In this document: one piece after another, positions 20,158 through 34,544 of the stretch
How positions within the stretch are numbered: position 1 is the first letter of the stretch
Layout of the letters: every line of letters starts with the position of its first letter
Origin: Fennellomyces sp. T-0311
Lineage: Eukaryota; Mucoromycota; Mucoromycetes; Mucorales; Lichtheimiaceae
Length of the DNA: 64,000 bases
Assembly (NCBI GenBank): GCA_025266875.1
Contig: JALLLT010000035.1
Location: 248,001 to 312,000 of the forward strand
Direction: 5' to 3'
Translations under genes and position numbers: made by a program
Notes under the pieces: generated by a model
The model's database searches: none
Seen by the model: the letters and a program-made list of their open reading frames with translations, nothing else
Told to the model about the DNA's origin: nothing

Positions 20158-22170
20158 GACTTTTTGTATATAAAAAAGGAGAGGTAAAAAAACAAAAAAA
20201 AATGCCTATCGGTGTCGGCGATAAAAACTTCTTTAAGTGACAGCAAGTTCCCAATCAAATCCAAGAGGTCTAATGCACCAATAACGTTCGATTTTCCCTG
20301 ATCGTGGCGATAAAATGCCAAAATTGGCCGAGCCATGCAACTTCATTGAATTAAGGTTGCTTTTCAAAATACTTTTAATCAAACTTGTGTGGAAATAGAT
20401 ATAAGGCTCACTTTTATGCTATTGAATAGGTTTCAGTTCACTATCAAACTGACTCCCCGTTCCTCCGACACCGCTATAGACGGACTTCGTAAGCCCTTTT
20501 GACTGACTAGAGAAAGCGAATTAATTTACTTTATATGTAGTACCTAGCTATTTTTTTTTAACTCTATCGAGTTTAAAGGCATCTGAAGCAACAAGCTTAA
20601 ATCAAGGATAATTTAGCCGAAGGGAAACGCAGAAACCAGCTATGATCCATCGATATTCGATAAAAGTATTTATATTTAGAGTGTGAAATAACAATCGCGC
20701 ACTATGAGTACATGTACATTATGTGAAAAAGTGTAGTTTTAACAATTGAACGGGTATGTATTTGTTTATGAATCGATGAACGTACGCTAGTGATGCAAGT
20801 GTGCTAGTTCGACTGAGTGCTACGAATATGTGCCGCAAGTACCATACATGGCAAGTGTTGTCGGACGTAATAGCAAGGACGATGTAGTTCATTATGTCGT
20901 CAAGTGCTTTGTATCTTTCGTAAAATGTTTTACCTGAAAATTACGTTAGTGAAAAATGATTTAGTAGCGCTTGCTAAATGCTATTATGATAACTACATCG
21001 ATCAGCTATGCAGTTAGCTACATATAGTTTTCCGAAAACTCGGGTATATCAATTGACAGCGTGTGATACTGATGAGTCTGGTAGGAGATAAGCTGACGAG
21101 AACGTACTACATGCACACAGTAAGATAAACGTAGATTTTTCATTTCAAGATCAAGATGAAGCCTATAAATAGAGAAATGAGGGGATTTTCAGGAGACACA
21201 GTCAATCTGCTATTCCTTGGTATTGTAGTACTTGCTTTATAGAGGCCATTTTTGATTTCAAATGGAGTTTTCTAAGAGAAGTGCCGGTTAGGCTTTGAAT
21301 TCATTATTGCATTCCCAATGTAAATAAAAAAAAAGTGCACGTCTTGAGTTCGAACCAAAGGGATGGGAGAGCCATTAAGATCGTAATGGTCTGGCCAACA
21401 GTATGGGCTCCACCCCTACTTTTTTTCTACACGCAACACGATCTCAAATTATCGGTGAAGTAACTTTGTACCTGTACGACTTGAAGAGGGTCGGACCAAA
21501 TCCACAGAGAAACAGCATTACCGGTAACTGGCCTGTTTAGCTTGGGAATCTAAGCCAACGCAAAAGCCCACTACTGAGTAAAGTGGCGTCCTTCTCTATG
21601 ACCCCTGAACGTGAACTTGGTGACAGGTTGTATTGCGGTAAAAGACGGCGCTCAGACCCGTTTCCTTTCCTGGGGAAGGTTCATTATAAGTCACGCCAGG
21701 CTACGGCTCATTAGTTTTCATTATGGGCCGTTATCTTTGAACCAATTCCTTGTCAGTGCGCTTATCCAGATTGGCATAATGATAAACATACTGATAGTAG
21801 GCGAGTTGCAGCATACAGGTCTACTTTAGATGCTTAGCAAGGGGCACGAAGGCATGGCAGATGGACCGTGGGATGTGGGACATATATATATATATATATA
21901 TATGGGAGTGACAATTTTAAGGTTTTCTCTGGAAAAGAAATCTGATGCTGCGTCTGCACGAATTGCAATTTTTCAAACCTGATGGTTATCCTGTAAGCGA
22001 CGGTTAGGCATGATGAATAAAGGCTGACAAAGTTCGCAACGATGAAATATCTGAAGTTTTGCTGGAAAAAGCCCACAGCAGTACCGCGCCAAAAAGAACT
22101 CCGCTACGACTCGTTTTAAGTGGCAGTGGGGGCCTTGGAGCCCACTTTCTTCGTATCTTCGACACTTACT
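20158..22170. other. Long intergenic stretch with an AT microsatellite
   Basis: No gene supported over 2 kb. (TA)n lies at about 21881-21903. A GGTTCGAAC-containing, T-tailed stretch on the minus strand near 21320-21420 was considered as tRNA-derived and not accepted. Confidence 0.5.
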
Positions 22171-23121
<951 letters not shown>

Positions 23122-23326
23122 TGGAATGCAGATGACACTGTGGTTTATTAGAGCCCAATGTAGCAGATTATTATTTTGGCCTCTCATGGATGTGTTTTTT
23201 CTCTCTCTCCTCTTCCCGTTCCCACTCTTTGCATAAACTCTTTCTATTACGCATCAAGGGATTCCTCGTCATGTTGCTAGAGATAAAAATGTAGAGTTTT
23301 ATATGGAAATGGTATTAGGGGATGTT

Positions 23327-24447
23327 TTACACGCGTGGTTTGAAGCTATTGGCATTTTCCTGGAAGAACTGGCGAATCGAGCGGGGCTGAAGCGCAGTGA
23401 TGGCACTGACATGTGGTACACAGAGACTGCCCGCCTGATTGTGGACCCAGTCAAAGTACTCGATGAACGTTCTGGTTTGGGTATCTATAGCAACGTGAGT
23501 TTCCCTGTCTCTCGGATCATCTGACAACTTTGCTCCTTACGTGTGGGCGGGCTCAAGATGCGGGTGCGGTAATCATACCCTTTCAAGTCGTCGCAATACA
23601 CTTGGCTTCGCTCGCGTTTGACACGGGCATCGAACCATATGTCCTTGGGAAGATCACTCAAGTAGTACGCCGTGTCCATTGGCCGAACAAACCGATATTC
23701 AAATTTCTCAAAGCCAGTTGCTTTGCTAAGCAGACGAACCAGCTGCTTGCCATTGACTGCCTTTGGACCCGTGAGCGTATATACCTGGCCCACATGGTCA
23801 TCTTGGATCACAGGTCGGACTTGTTTCTCGCTGTCTGTGAGTACAATGTTCTCCACCGCCCGACATAGGTCTGTGATATCAAGCGGGCAGATCTCGGCAT
23901 TTTCAGGAATGGGCAACGGCAAGTGACGGTGCTTCTCCACATAGAGTGACCATAAATGGAAGTTCTGATGAATCCAGTCAGGTCTAAATTAAGAATAAGT
24001 TTTTTAAAAAAAAACACAAAACAATGGGCTTATCGCATACCTGAGAATGGTCCATTGGCAAGACGAGCTAATCACCTCGTCTTCAATCAATGCATATTGA
24101 CCCAAGGTTTCATGCTCACTTGACACTGCGCCTACATGCGATATACAAATAATGGATTTCACTCCAGACCGACTAGCAACTTGACACAGACGCTCGCAGT
24201 ATTGAACACGCTGCGCTTCGTTGCCAACAGCAAGAATCATATGGTCAACTCCTTGAAATGCGAGAGATAACTCGTTTGGATGCGTGTAGTCGATTTGGCG
24301 AACGTCGATTCCTTTGCTAGCAAAGTTGAAGCATGTTGTCTTGTTCTGACAAAGAACTCGCATCTGCTTTCGTAGGTGGTCATATCGAGCCAGATGAGAC
24401 GTAATACAATGACCAACGTAGTGATCAGCACTTGTAATGAGAAGCAT
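23327..24447 (-). CDS. NmrA-like NAD(P)-binding reductase/regulator
   Basis: Three exons: 24041-24447, 23579-23983 and about 23327-23504, giving about 329 residues. The first intron (GTATGC...TTTAG) is clear. The second (donor at 23578) has two possible acceptors, 23504 or 23508. The N-terminus is a Rossmann start (MLLITSADHYVGHCITSHLA), although the usual GxxGxxG glycines are weak. Later segments match the short-chain/NmrA fold: VDHMILAVGNEAQRVQYCE, SIICISHVGA, and GQVYTLTGPKAVNGKQLV. Relatives bind NAD(P) and act as redox sensors or as reductases; the substrate is unknown. The gene converges on UBC4, with about 200 bp between stop codons. Confidence 0.8.
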
Positions 24448-25801
24448 TGTTGTTAAGGAGGAATGAGGAAAAGATGTAATGTAGGAAAGAGAAGAAAAAA
24501 TCGAAAAAGAAAATGAGCACGGTCTATTTATGCAAAGTACAGTAGTAGCGTCCGGATGTCCTTTTCACGTTAAAGCCCCCATTTCACCCCCAATGTCACA
24601 TAGCCTTCTCGGCCGTGGAAAAGGCTGCTTCTATTCTTATCATGTTACTGCTGCTATTCCGGTTACTTTGTTGTCTGGAGTATACTTCGCCCTGCAGGTG
24701 TCCGGTTCGGCAAATAAGGGCGAGAGCTAAAAGTTTAACAGATCAATTAATTGCACTTTTGACCGAAAGGCGAAGTGCAGCTTGGTTAGACCAAGCCTTT
24801 TTACAAGTCCAACAATAGATCATATGGGTCTCAAGATCTTTTGTTACTTTAATCCCCCATTCATGCAACTGAGAGGAAGCGTCGATAAAGGGGCTTGCCG
24901 GGTAAATGTCACATATCTGCATCGTCATTTCGCTGAGGTATCAGGTATCAAGCATGATTTATAAAACACTCCGGCTTCCTTCGGTCCGTCATCAAAATTC
25001 TGACCAATTTTTTCTTCCTTTGTGCCCTCCTGTCACAACATTAGACTTGAGTTGTTAGGAGCAAGGCAGAATCCTACAGATGGTTTACAGATTGCATGAA
25101 TACCAAGAGATTTTTTTTATATAATACATATGTATGCTGCGCTTTTTTTATTGCATGCAATGGCAATGATGCAGCCACCATGATGTTTGTCGCCATTGAC
25201 AATACATTTTGATCATCTGAACTTTTTGCTGTCCTTGTAGTTTAGTTTTCTTTTCTGTGAGAATAAGTAGTATAGATATATACATCTTGATGTATTGACT
25301 GACTTATTCTGAAAATTAGCGGCTTCTCCTATTGCTTAGCCTCGCATGCAGAAACTTTCCTTATTAGTGTAAAGACGCTGGTACATGTGAGAGTAGTTTG
25401 TTTATCACATCGTCTGCAGGGGGCTTGCGTATATTTTCTCTTCCGTTGTTTATTCCGGCGTTATTATTTCAGCTCACCAGGGAACACTTAAGGCCATGTA
25501 ACATAGTGTTAAAGAATAAACAGTTTGGGACCTAGGTACCCCTTGTACCTACCTATTTATTACTATTAAAATAAAATCACCAAAGGAAATGGCAAAACGC
25601 CTTATTATTAAGGCTATTATTAAGTAATTGACTGTCAAAATTAAGATATACTGAATGCATTAATATGTGGAGATATATATTCATACATAGAAGGGGTGCT
25701 TTGACATTCTAGTATCTGATAGTACTTTCTAGTAATATCTACAATTACAGGTTAGCTTAAATTTCTTTTCTGCGATCTTATAGCTTCAAGCTCTCATTAC
25801 T

Positions 25802-25834
<33 letters not shown>

Positions 25835-26463
25835 CAGGAGTTAAATGACGTTTGAAACGATGTGATCATATTGTATACGTAATTAAGTATATGTGTTCTG
25901 ATATAGCTATCCCGTCATAGCTTCTCTTTCTCGACTATTATTACTTATGCCGCTGTATAAAAAAAATATGTGTTGTCAAATGTTAAGTAATGGTGTCACT
26001 TCTTTGATATATAGTTATCTCCATATTGAATGATAAGCTATATATTATGCTAATCGAAATTTCTCACAAGCACGTCGATTACTGCTTCTTTTTTAACTAT
26101 CTCCTCTCCAACTACTACTATATAATAGTTAGTGAACCAAAAATCTGGTTAATGTAGAACTATGAAATAGTGCATGCAGTTACAGATATACCAATGCATG
26201 AAAAAAGTATGTATTCTTGTATATTGATCATACTAGTAGCATGAAGAGTAATGTAGTTTCACATGGTGCTTTTACATATGTCAACAGAGCTCGAGCGCGG
26301 GAAAGTAAAACACTCACGTTCGGTGAACAAGTCCGCTTATACCTTTGTTCCGACTAATGTCCGCGATGATAATGCCATATTTGGTACTAACTCCCCGGTG
26401 TACGACCATGGAAAACCTGTTTTAGAAAACATAAATATTCGCTCTTGAAACCAAAGAACTCCC
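24448..26463. other. Intergenic stretch with TA microsatellite
   Basis: No gene confidently supported over 2 kb of AT-rich DNA. (TA)n lies at about 25802-25827. A 61-codon ATG frame at 26263-26448 ends just before the TATA box of the next gene and has no recognisable feature. Confidence 0.5.
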
Positions 26464-26470
26464 TATATAA
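26464..26470 (+). promoter_or_regulatory. TATA box of the carotenoid oxygenase gene
   Basis: TATATAA followed by AG, 50 bp upstream of the ATG at 26514, so the leader would be very short. The fit in position and strand is good. Confidence 0.55.
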
Positions 26471-26513
26471 AGTAGTGATCAAGAGCTTTTTTTAAACCAC
26501 TCATAAACAAATA

Positions 26514-28335
26514 ATGGGGATTGCAGAATACGTATCTATCAACAGCCGAATCCGCAGCATCCAGACTTTCAAAATCCCGAATGTCCCGCAGGTTACTAAA
26601 CCAGTCTGGCAACCTGTTCAAGGTACCATTCCATCATGGCTTAATGGTGTCTTATATCGTGTTGGTAGGTTCAAAGTTGGATCGACATTTATCAATTTTA
26701 ATTTTGAATTTTTTTTCAAGGTGGAGGTAAATTTGGATTAGGGAAGGATGGTCAAGAGTATGTAATTCGACATGCTTTTGATGGCCTGCCTTATGTCCAC
26801 CGTTTCGAGCTTTCCGCAGAAAAGCAGGCAGTCCGGTACAATAATCGGCTTACTGCAGAAGGTGTTGAACGATCCTTGGTCGCCGACCCAGAAAAGTCCA
26901 GTATCTTTTTTGGTCATGTCCAAAAAGTATCTCCCTTGCGAAGCATTTCCAACCTGTGGAGCCGGATCGACAAAATGGTTCTACGACCCCAGAAACCTAC
27001 TTTTGAAAATCCAGCGGATCGGTCGGTTGGTGTAACAGTGACACCCAATTTTCCTTTGCCAGCTTCGTTTCGAGACAACGACAAAGTGGTAGTATCCAAA
27101 ACTGATGCCAATGCACTGCAGCAGGTTCACGCAGATACACTTGGTGAGTTAAATTCATGATATCGAAAAAAATGTTAATTCAGTACTTCTGTACGTGGAT
27201 AGAGCCAAAGCGCCTCTTCAACTACAGTGACTATGATGAACGGCTCCACGGTCCAATTTCTGCGGCGCATCATCAAGTGGATTTCGAGTCGCAGGAATCG
27301 TTCAACTTTTCTATTGCCATGGGAAAAACACCTTGTATGACTGCCTTCTCCATCAACAAGGATGGTAAGGCCACCGTACTTGGCCAAGTAACTGAGCGAA
27401 AACTGCCCAACGGTGAAACCTTGCCTTTCCGTCCATCCTATATCCATGCCTTCTGGATGACCAAGAACTTTGTGATTATTCCCGAGTTTCCGCTCCACTA
27501 CGGCAATAACGGTATGGACATGATCATACAGAGCTCCCTTGCCGGAGGCATGATTTGGGACGAATCTAGCCCTACGTATCTCCACGTCATCAGCCGAGAT
27601 CCCAAGATCGGCCACGTTGTCTCAATGCCTGTCGACCCGTTCTTCACTTTCCACAGTGGTAATGCCTGGGACACCGTTGATGCTGAAGGCAACACTGTCA
27701 TTGAATTGGACTGCTGCGCTTTTCCCAACGGCAATTTTGTACGTCAACTCCATCGATTTGGTGTAATGGATCGTCCAGGTTTCAAACATCCAGAGCTTGA
27801 AAAGGCAGCCAAGATGCGTGGTATGGAATATGAACCTGGTCATTTCATTTTTGGTGATTTGCATCGATATCGCGCCACGTTTAATACCAAAAACAAGACA
27901 GGTGAAACAACGCTCTCCAAGATTGCTACCAATGTCGAGTTCCCTCGCTTCCATCCATCGTACATTGCTCGTCCAAACAAGTATCTTTGGGGTTGCCAAG
28001 CCGAGCCTGTCTCAGCAGATGATTCTCAACGATTCAGTCTTGTCAAGATCGACTTGGATACCGGCAATTTGACCAAACATGATCGTCCCGCTCACATGTT
28101 TACTGAACCAGTGTTTGTTCCCAATCCCGATGGAAAAAGCGAGGATGATGGTGCTATCCTTAGCTTTACTAACATTTTGGATATTGCCGATACTACCAAG
28201 GATCGTTGCATTCTTTCAATTTTGGATGCTAAGACTATGGAGGAAATCGGACGTTGTGATGTGGGTCCCTTCAATGCAACCACTTTCCATGGCTCGTTTG
28301 TGGATGCCGAATTCAAGAGTATTACTGTCAACTAA
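26514..28335 (+). CDS. Carotenoid cleavage oxygenase, likely trisporoid pathway
   Basis: Three exons: 26514-26664, 26721-27143 and 27203-28335, giving 568 residues with consistent phases. The fold signature includes VLYRVGGGKFG near residue 48. Iron-ligand histidines are visible at about His214 (SAAHHQVD), His273 (PSYIHAFW), His342 (PFFTFHSGNAWD) and His554 (TFHGSFVD), with the EFPL and DEERLHGP-type context around them. Family members cleave double bonds of carotenoids with O2 and Fe(II). In Mucorales two such enzymes turn beta-carotene into apocarotenals feeding trisporic acid, the mating pheromone; which of these this is cannot be decided here. A TATA box lies at 26464. A broken F-box gene follows. 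Confidence 0.92.
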
Positions 28336-28639
28336 TAAGGTCGCTCTCAATTGATCAATATATGTATACGTATCAAAATAAATACCAATAAGCCTTGCTT
28401 CCGACAATCAATTGCTGATAGTGTTGTCTCATGGGCCATGCGTTGCCGCTTAATCAACCTGGATTTACCGGGCGATATTGATCGGCTGGTTATCGCATTT
28501 CTTTGGTCTGGTATTACATCAAGTTATATCCCGGTCCCATGCTACAGGGCCGTAGGGTAGCCAATGCTTTACAATACCTAAACTATCATTCTCAGCGACA
28601 AATCTCCCGGCTGGTCCATCTCAACAGGATAGCACACGA

Positions 28640-31390
28640 AGGGAACCTGATGCCGTAGATGCCGCGATCAACATGCTGATCCAATATTTCTCTGATTCCA
28701 GTGTGACGGGATTCACATCGCGTTCGATCTTGTCAACAACACCTGCGCTACATTTCGTGCCATGCGTGCAAATCTCCTTGCCAGCAAAGGAATGTTTTCG
28801 GATGCTGTTGCGGGACGCTATAAAAGCAATTGAATGCCAGCCAATATCGTTGGAAAGCTATCTTGTTGCAGGACACGTGTTTTCTGTGTAGGGCAAGCAT
28901 CAAGTGGCACTGGGTATCTATAAACGTCGATTAAGAACAATGATGCCATCCATGTGATTTCTACTTTACGAAAAGCGTGACACTGCTAATGCCCTTTCCG
29001 AAAAGCGGGTAGACTTCGTGTCTGCTGTTCCAAATGAAGTGTCCAGATTGATCTGTGCGAATTTGCATTATGACGGATTCACCCTGGTGAACTGTACCTG
29101 CGTTTCGAATCGCTGAAGGCAAGCCTTGCCACTGCATTGCACCCATTTATGGAAGGATATAACCCGTCGTCAGAAAATTTTTCTGTTCAATGCAATGTGC
29201 AGCATTTGGTATCATATAATGCAAGCGAGTATCAAATTTCAGTGCTGGTTAAACTGGCAACCAACGGAGATTTTCATCCGTACAAGCGTTAACCATGAGT
29301 GTGTTTCGAAGGATTTGACAAAATGATCTGTTCTTCAACTGTTGCTGTGTTTTTCAGTTCAAGGAATAGCTTCTGCACACATGTCAATCAGCACACGTTG
29401 CAGTTTATATTATCCATTCGATTAACGTTGACCGAACTTCGTCTTGAAATCATAATGGATCATGCTCTTCATAGCGATGACGAAGAAACCACTGTTATGG
29501 AAACAACTGGGTCTGCACTTCCATTAGATACAATTTTGCCTCGTTGTACAAATCAGAAGTATTCTTACTGAAATCTGGTCGTACAATACACTATCGATCT
29601 ACACGATCATCCTCTGCATATCAGTTAACGTCTTTGGCTATCCAAGCTGCTCAACAGATTGAGTGACCCAACCAAATACTGACATGCTGAGCGAAACTCC
29701 TGCAGTATATCTAAGCATGAACCAGAAGACCTGAATCTAACTGAAACGCACTGTATGTATATTGAACGCCACTCCAGCTACTCCAGCAGCAGCCTTTATA
29801 CGTTGTTGTAAAAGGAAATTGTTTGTGTAAGGTAATTCTGTGTGAAACGGGGTCCACAAAGTAGGTTGAAATATAGAGAAATAGAAAAGGTGAGTTAACC
29901 AATTACAGATATAAGCTCCTGTCTTGGGCTTTGAAAGGTATGATCAAGATAATTGAGGTCAAGTTAACTGCTTTATTTCATTTGATTCAACAAGGGTATT
30001 TATATGTTTCTGTGGATACGCTGACTGTGGATACATCGGGCTATGCCGGAGGTAAAAGGTGGGTTAGATAGGAATTACAACTAGCAAGAGATCCGAGTGC
30101 GGAAGAAGATAAACGAAAGTGCAGATGCACCTTATAATAGAATAGGTCGGTAGCTTGGGAAGATCAGAACGAGAAAAAGGAGATACATCAAGTGCAGATG
30201 CACCATATAGTTGAATGAAGGTCAATACAAAGGTCAAGTGCGTGCCAAAAAAGGGGAAGGTAGCATAAACGAAGAGGGGCCGAGAAATTTCGTTACAACG
30301 TACATCTCAGGGTGTTGTGCCTGAGTTGCGAAATTTGTGGTGCCACCTTCGCCAACTTGCCGAACTGTAAACATTGGCTCTGTTACACAATAGAAGCGAG
30401 AACACTCTTGTGCCAGTATTCTTTCGGTCCATGACAAGAACATTTATCTACAATCCAATAGTAATTTCAACGACTATTCCACAAGCATGAAATTTCAAAA
30501 GTTGGCCGACATAACTTTAAAAGTCTATAAATGTGGCACCCAACTTGCTGACTCAATTATGTCAATGATCCAGCGATGGCCCTTACTACAAAGTGTTTCG
30601 TTTGGATTAGGTAATATGGAAGTTTCGGATCGTTTCGGAATGTCATTCGCTTCCTTCGGGTACAAACAGTGAATATCGACGGGTGCTATTGCATAACCGC
30701 GCATTAGAAACAACTTTTTTCACATTATGCGTCTCGAGGTCAGAAAGCTTTGTTACAACACATTAGCCTTGTTCGTACCGATATCAGTAATACCGCTCTT
30801 GATGCACTTGCAGATGTTGTGGTTACGATCCTATCCTGGTTAAAATAATGATACTCTGCGTATGGGATGCACAACTATCTCCAAACTTTGGAGAACACTT
30901 GTACTTCAACAATGCCTATCACTATACAACACGCTCTCCTTTTCCGGCATTACATCAAGTCATGGCAATCCTGAATTTTGCATGTTACCAGTTATCAGCA
31001 ACCACCTCAAGGGACTCCAAGTATATCAACTCTCCTCGGATCATGCAAAATTACTTGATATGCTTATTAATATGGCGGCAAATAGGGAATTACCCTATAT
31101 CGAGGGGTGTCAAGATAGGTAACGTAACGATATTAAACAATTGATCGTTCACTATATTTAATTACTCCTCATCTGATTGGCACCACCTTTACTAGATCGA
31201 CCAGTTATCAAATGCCGGTTCTCGCTGCTACGAGACAGCTTGACCAAAGATGAAATTTTTTTAATGGAAAGCAGCCGGTATGATACTGCAGATCGAGTTG
31301 ACTTTTCACTGAACATGACCTTGCTGGTGTGTCCGAATCTTGAAAGCTTTCCGTACGGTCATACTATCACGACGTCGCCTATGAACTGAT
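28640..31390 (+). pseudogene. Broken TPR/F-box/LRR gene, interrupted by an element
   Basis: From about 28640 one frame follows the intact locus at 34545: DAVDAAINMLIQYF, DAIKAIECQPISLESYLVAG, FLLYEKRDTANALSEK, FVSAVPNEVSRLI and the F-box end TLVNCTCVSNR. It holds in-frame stops at 28889-28891 (TAG), 28955-28957 (TGA) and 29114-29116 (TGA). By comparison these replace Gln, Trp and Trp codons, each by one transition. LRR-like pieces continue after 29300. The 29800-30301 element splits the gene, and further LRR fragments (LADSIMSMIQRWPLLQSV at 30550; LLDMLINMAANRELP at 31050) follow. No functional product is expected. Confidence 0.75.
29800..30301 (+). mobile_element. 0.5-kb element: solo LTR or MITE
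   Basis: The ends are inverted: ACGTTGTTGTAA at the left, TTACAACGT at the right. Read as an LTR it would run 29804-30297 (TG...CA) with a 4-bp ACGT duplication. But the truncated copy at 6172-6288 is also preceded by ACGT, which suggests the ACGT may belong to the element. It contains two AGTGCAGATGCACC motifs (near 30120 and 30192). It encodes nothing and interrupts the F-box pseudogene. Confidence 0.6.
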
Positions 31391-31465
31391 ACGATTGCCA
31401 CTGTTGATAGTTACAAATTAACCAATATTACAGTCCAACAAGACAAAAAGCAGGGAGTCTTGCTT

Positions 31466-32793
31466 GGGAATTGATACGGGTGTCCGCTGGGATCCCTTAT
31501 GGGTGTCCGCCATTTTCTGTAGCTTAGTCTAGATGCCCCTGCATACAATACACTTCCATATATAGTATCTTAACGAAGTAATCCCTCTTTTATATGTATC
31601 CGGATGTTTATGTAGGGTATAATGTACTGCTCGAAAAATTGTATAAAAAATAAATGGAAAATGAAAGCTATGTAAAGTAAAGTATGTATCAGATATCTAT
31701 GAAGGTGAGCTGTTGACAACAGAAATCCAAAACCAAAATGTTATCTATAATAGGCATCGTCTTCCAAAAAAAAATTATATTTTTTCAACTACAATAGGCA
31801 TCGCCAACAAGTTTGAAGACCACAAACATTGTGTTTTTCCATTCTCCGTAGAGCTTTTTCTTTTGACGTGTAATTCACTTTCTTAGGTTGTTAAACTCAT
31901 ACCAATTCTGCAATTTACGACATGATGGTGACCACGGCAGCGTTCTGATACGACGCGTGCGCACGATTCGCGCTCCTTCATCCATATATCGATCGTATCG
32001 TCGTAGATAGTCTGGTAGTCGGTGTCGTACTATTGCTCTTTCCGGAATGTACTTAGCAGAGATGCATCTGTGATAATGATTGCCGTGGCTGACATGATAA
32101 TTCGCATAAAGATGAATTTGGATAAAAGAAGAATCGGATAAAACATCCAATAACGAGAAAATGCTAGAAGGATAGTAAAAGATGTGTCGTAGTCAACAGT
32201 ATAAATAAGGCACTAGATTAGCATATGAAAAGACAATCAGAAAGGAGATTTATTTTACCGTCTCAGTGACTCTCTTATTGTTACTAATTGAACCTTCTAC
32301 ATTACATGGTATATCCAAACGCAAATACACCTACTTTTCCGTGCTATCAAATGCACATATTGTAAACATATTTGCACAGAAAAGTGGGCGTTCAGTTTAT
32401 AATGTAAACAACAGATGTGCGTCATGAAAGCTACTTTAAAATACTTTCAGTATTTTCTGTCGCTCAACTCTAACACGGACTGCACTTAGAACTTCTATAT
32501 ACTTTGATAAAAAAATATCAAACCTGTAGACATATACTATAAGGGTCACCTTCTCTACTCTCAAAACTCGTATATCACACTGCTTTATATATGATATAGA
32601 CGGATAGATACATATGCACTATGTAAATGAAAAAGCAAAATGAAAAAGCGGACACCCGTAAGATATATACGCGGACACCCATAAGCAACAGCTCTATGAC
32701 TGGACAGGTATTATATGCAGGGGCATCTTGACTAAGCTACAGAAAATGGCGGACACCCATAAGGGATCCCAGCGGACACCCGTATCAATTCCC
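31466..32793. mobile_element. 1.33-kb non-autonomous element with long terminal inverted repeats
   Basis: 31466-31545 (GGGAATTGATACGGGTGTCC...) is repeated inverted at 32714-32793 with about one mismatch in 80 bp. The motif GGGTGTCCGC occurs twice in each repeat and twice more near 32648-32680. No transposase is visible; the longest interior frame (31875-32150, minus) lacks an ATG. The high similarity of the repeats suggests recent mobility. The flanks show no clear target duplication. Confidence 0.8.
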
Positions 32794-34544
32794 TAAGCTT
32801 TTTAACCACTTGTACTACCATTTTTGGTAACTCGAGCGGTTAAAAAGCTATGTTTAACCACTTCAAAAAAATTATTCACCAAAATTCACCAAAATTATTT
32901 GCAGTGTGTTAAACAGAGATGTTAACACAGCTTGCAATATGTGACGCATTTGCGTAACTACATCATTGAAAGCAACGACTTAAACTCGAGACCACAAGCC
33001 TTGCAGCGCCCACATGCACAAGAACCGGGACCTCAGGTTCCTCTCTAGCCATTGATGAAGTGATCAACGCCCCTTAGGGGGCACGGTTATCGAAAGGTAA
33101 ATTTTCCTTTTTGGAAAATTCGTACTCACCCTGTATTGTTGTGCTGGGAACCGTGACAGCGACAGGACCTCTGAAGGGAAGCCCTGACATGTGAGCACAG
33201 AAATGCCTCTAAACTAGCAAGAAACTAAAATCGACCTGAGTCTGTAACTGAAGTAGTTCGATAGGCAAACGTCCGGTCGAGAAGAAAACGATATATAGTG
33301 GTTGCCACGGAATAACAAAAGTAAAGCTGTGGACTGGTCCAAAAAGATGTCCACGAAGTATTCTAACACGCTACCAAATTTTTACAACGTGTAAGCATTC
33401 AAATAGGTATAAAACTCAAAAAGACACTCTCAGCAGAGCCCTCTTCTGTCCTTTTCTGGAAAGAAAGCTGTTCTTTATTTCTCTCATCCTTACGAAACAT
33501 TTTATGAAGTACAAGGTGTGAAAAACTTAGAAACAATGGAGTTTCTTTTGGAGAAGACTGAAATCGCCGTGGTGATCGAGATACTGTTACACTTTAACTT
33601 CCTCGTGAACCGCATACAATTCATCCTCGGTCTGAGTTCACGTTTGCTCCTTCATAACAACCCCAGGATATGTTAGGCGGTCCGCAGTTAAACACCCTAA
33701 CACAATATGTATTCCTTTAGCTCAAATGCTTACCACCACTTACACTCGATGAAATTCAGCAATTACTTGGCCATTATGGAGCACTTTCTGTCTGAAACAA
33801 ATTACCTTAAGAAAATGAAATATAATCTCCGTAATGAAGTGAACAACTCCGACCAGCACACCAACTTGCAGGATATCAGGTCATCGAGTACTCTTGAATA
33901 AGCAATATATGACAGTATGACAGCATTTATATTCAATCTATATGTCATGGCGCTTTTTAAAACGCTTCGTCTATCTCATACTTCCGTTATTACGGACCAG
34001 ATGATCTGTCAAATCGTTAGAACCAGTGGATTGGTGATATTGAGTTTCTCTGTGTTAGAAGGGATAACATCTGACCGGTGTTTGAACAATGGCTGACCAG
34101 CTTGTAAAATCAACTCGAAAATGTGAGGTTTCGAGTTGCGAATTTGTAAATGATAATGCAATACAATACCTTCAAAATGAACTTACAAATAGACAACACT
34201 TGCATCCAGCACTATTAACGATATGTGATGCATAATTCTGGTTGTAAAAATTTTGCTGATGTATGAAGATGCTGAATATGATTGTCATTTCTGGATACTC
34301 ATGGTCAACACAGAGAAGCGTATCCTGCATTGATTTGAATGCAGCAAGTCTACCCCAGACGAGAGGCAATTCTCACAGCCCGCCAATCATATATCTTATG
34401 CTGGTTGGCATGGCTACACAGAGCTATAACATAATCTCGTGACCATACGTTTGCTGACGTGCATGCATCCTGCTGTTGGTGCATGCCACGGTAACACACA
34501 AACTTTTCGTAACATACCGACTTTAGAACCTACCCTTTAACAGT
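32794..34544. other. Intergenic stretch without a supportable gene
   Basis: Short frames only, including 33707-33901, with no recognisable features. The last 100 bp should contain the promoter of the next F-box gene; no TATA box is obvious. Confidence 0.5.

Noticed and set aside
21320..21420. Possible tRNA-derived SINE or tRNA on the minus strand (GGTTCGAAC followed by a T-run)
   Set aside because: The B-box-like sequence and terminator-like T-run are present, but no A-box, acceptor stem or T-stem pairing fits.
26263..26448. 61-codon ATG frame upstream of the carotenoid oxygenase
   Set aside because: No domain, no paralog, and it ends at the promoter of the next gene. Possible but unsupported.
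31875..32150. Arg/Tyr-rich frame inside the 31.5-kb element, considered as a transposase remnant
   Set aside because: No ATG and no DDE or other catalytic pattern.
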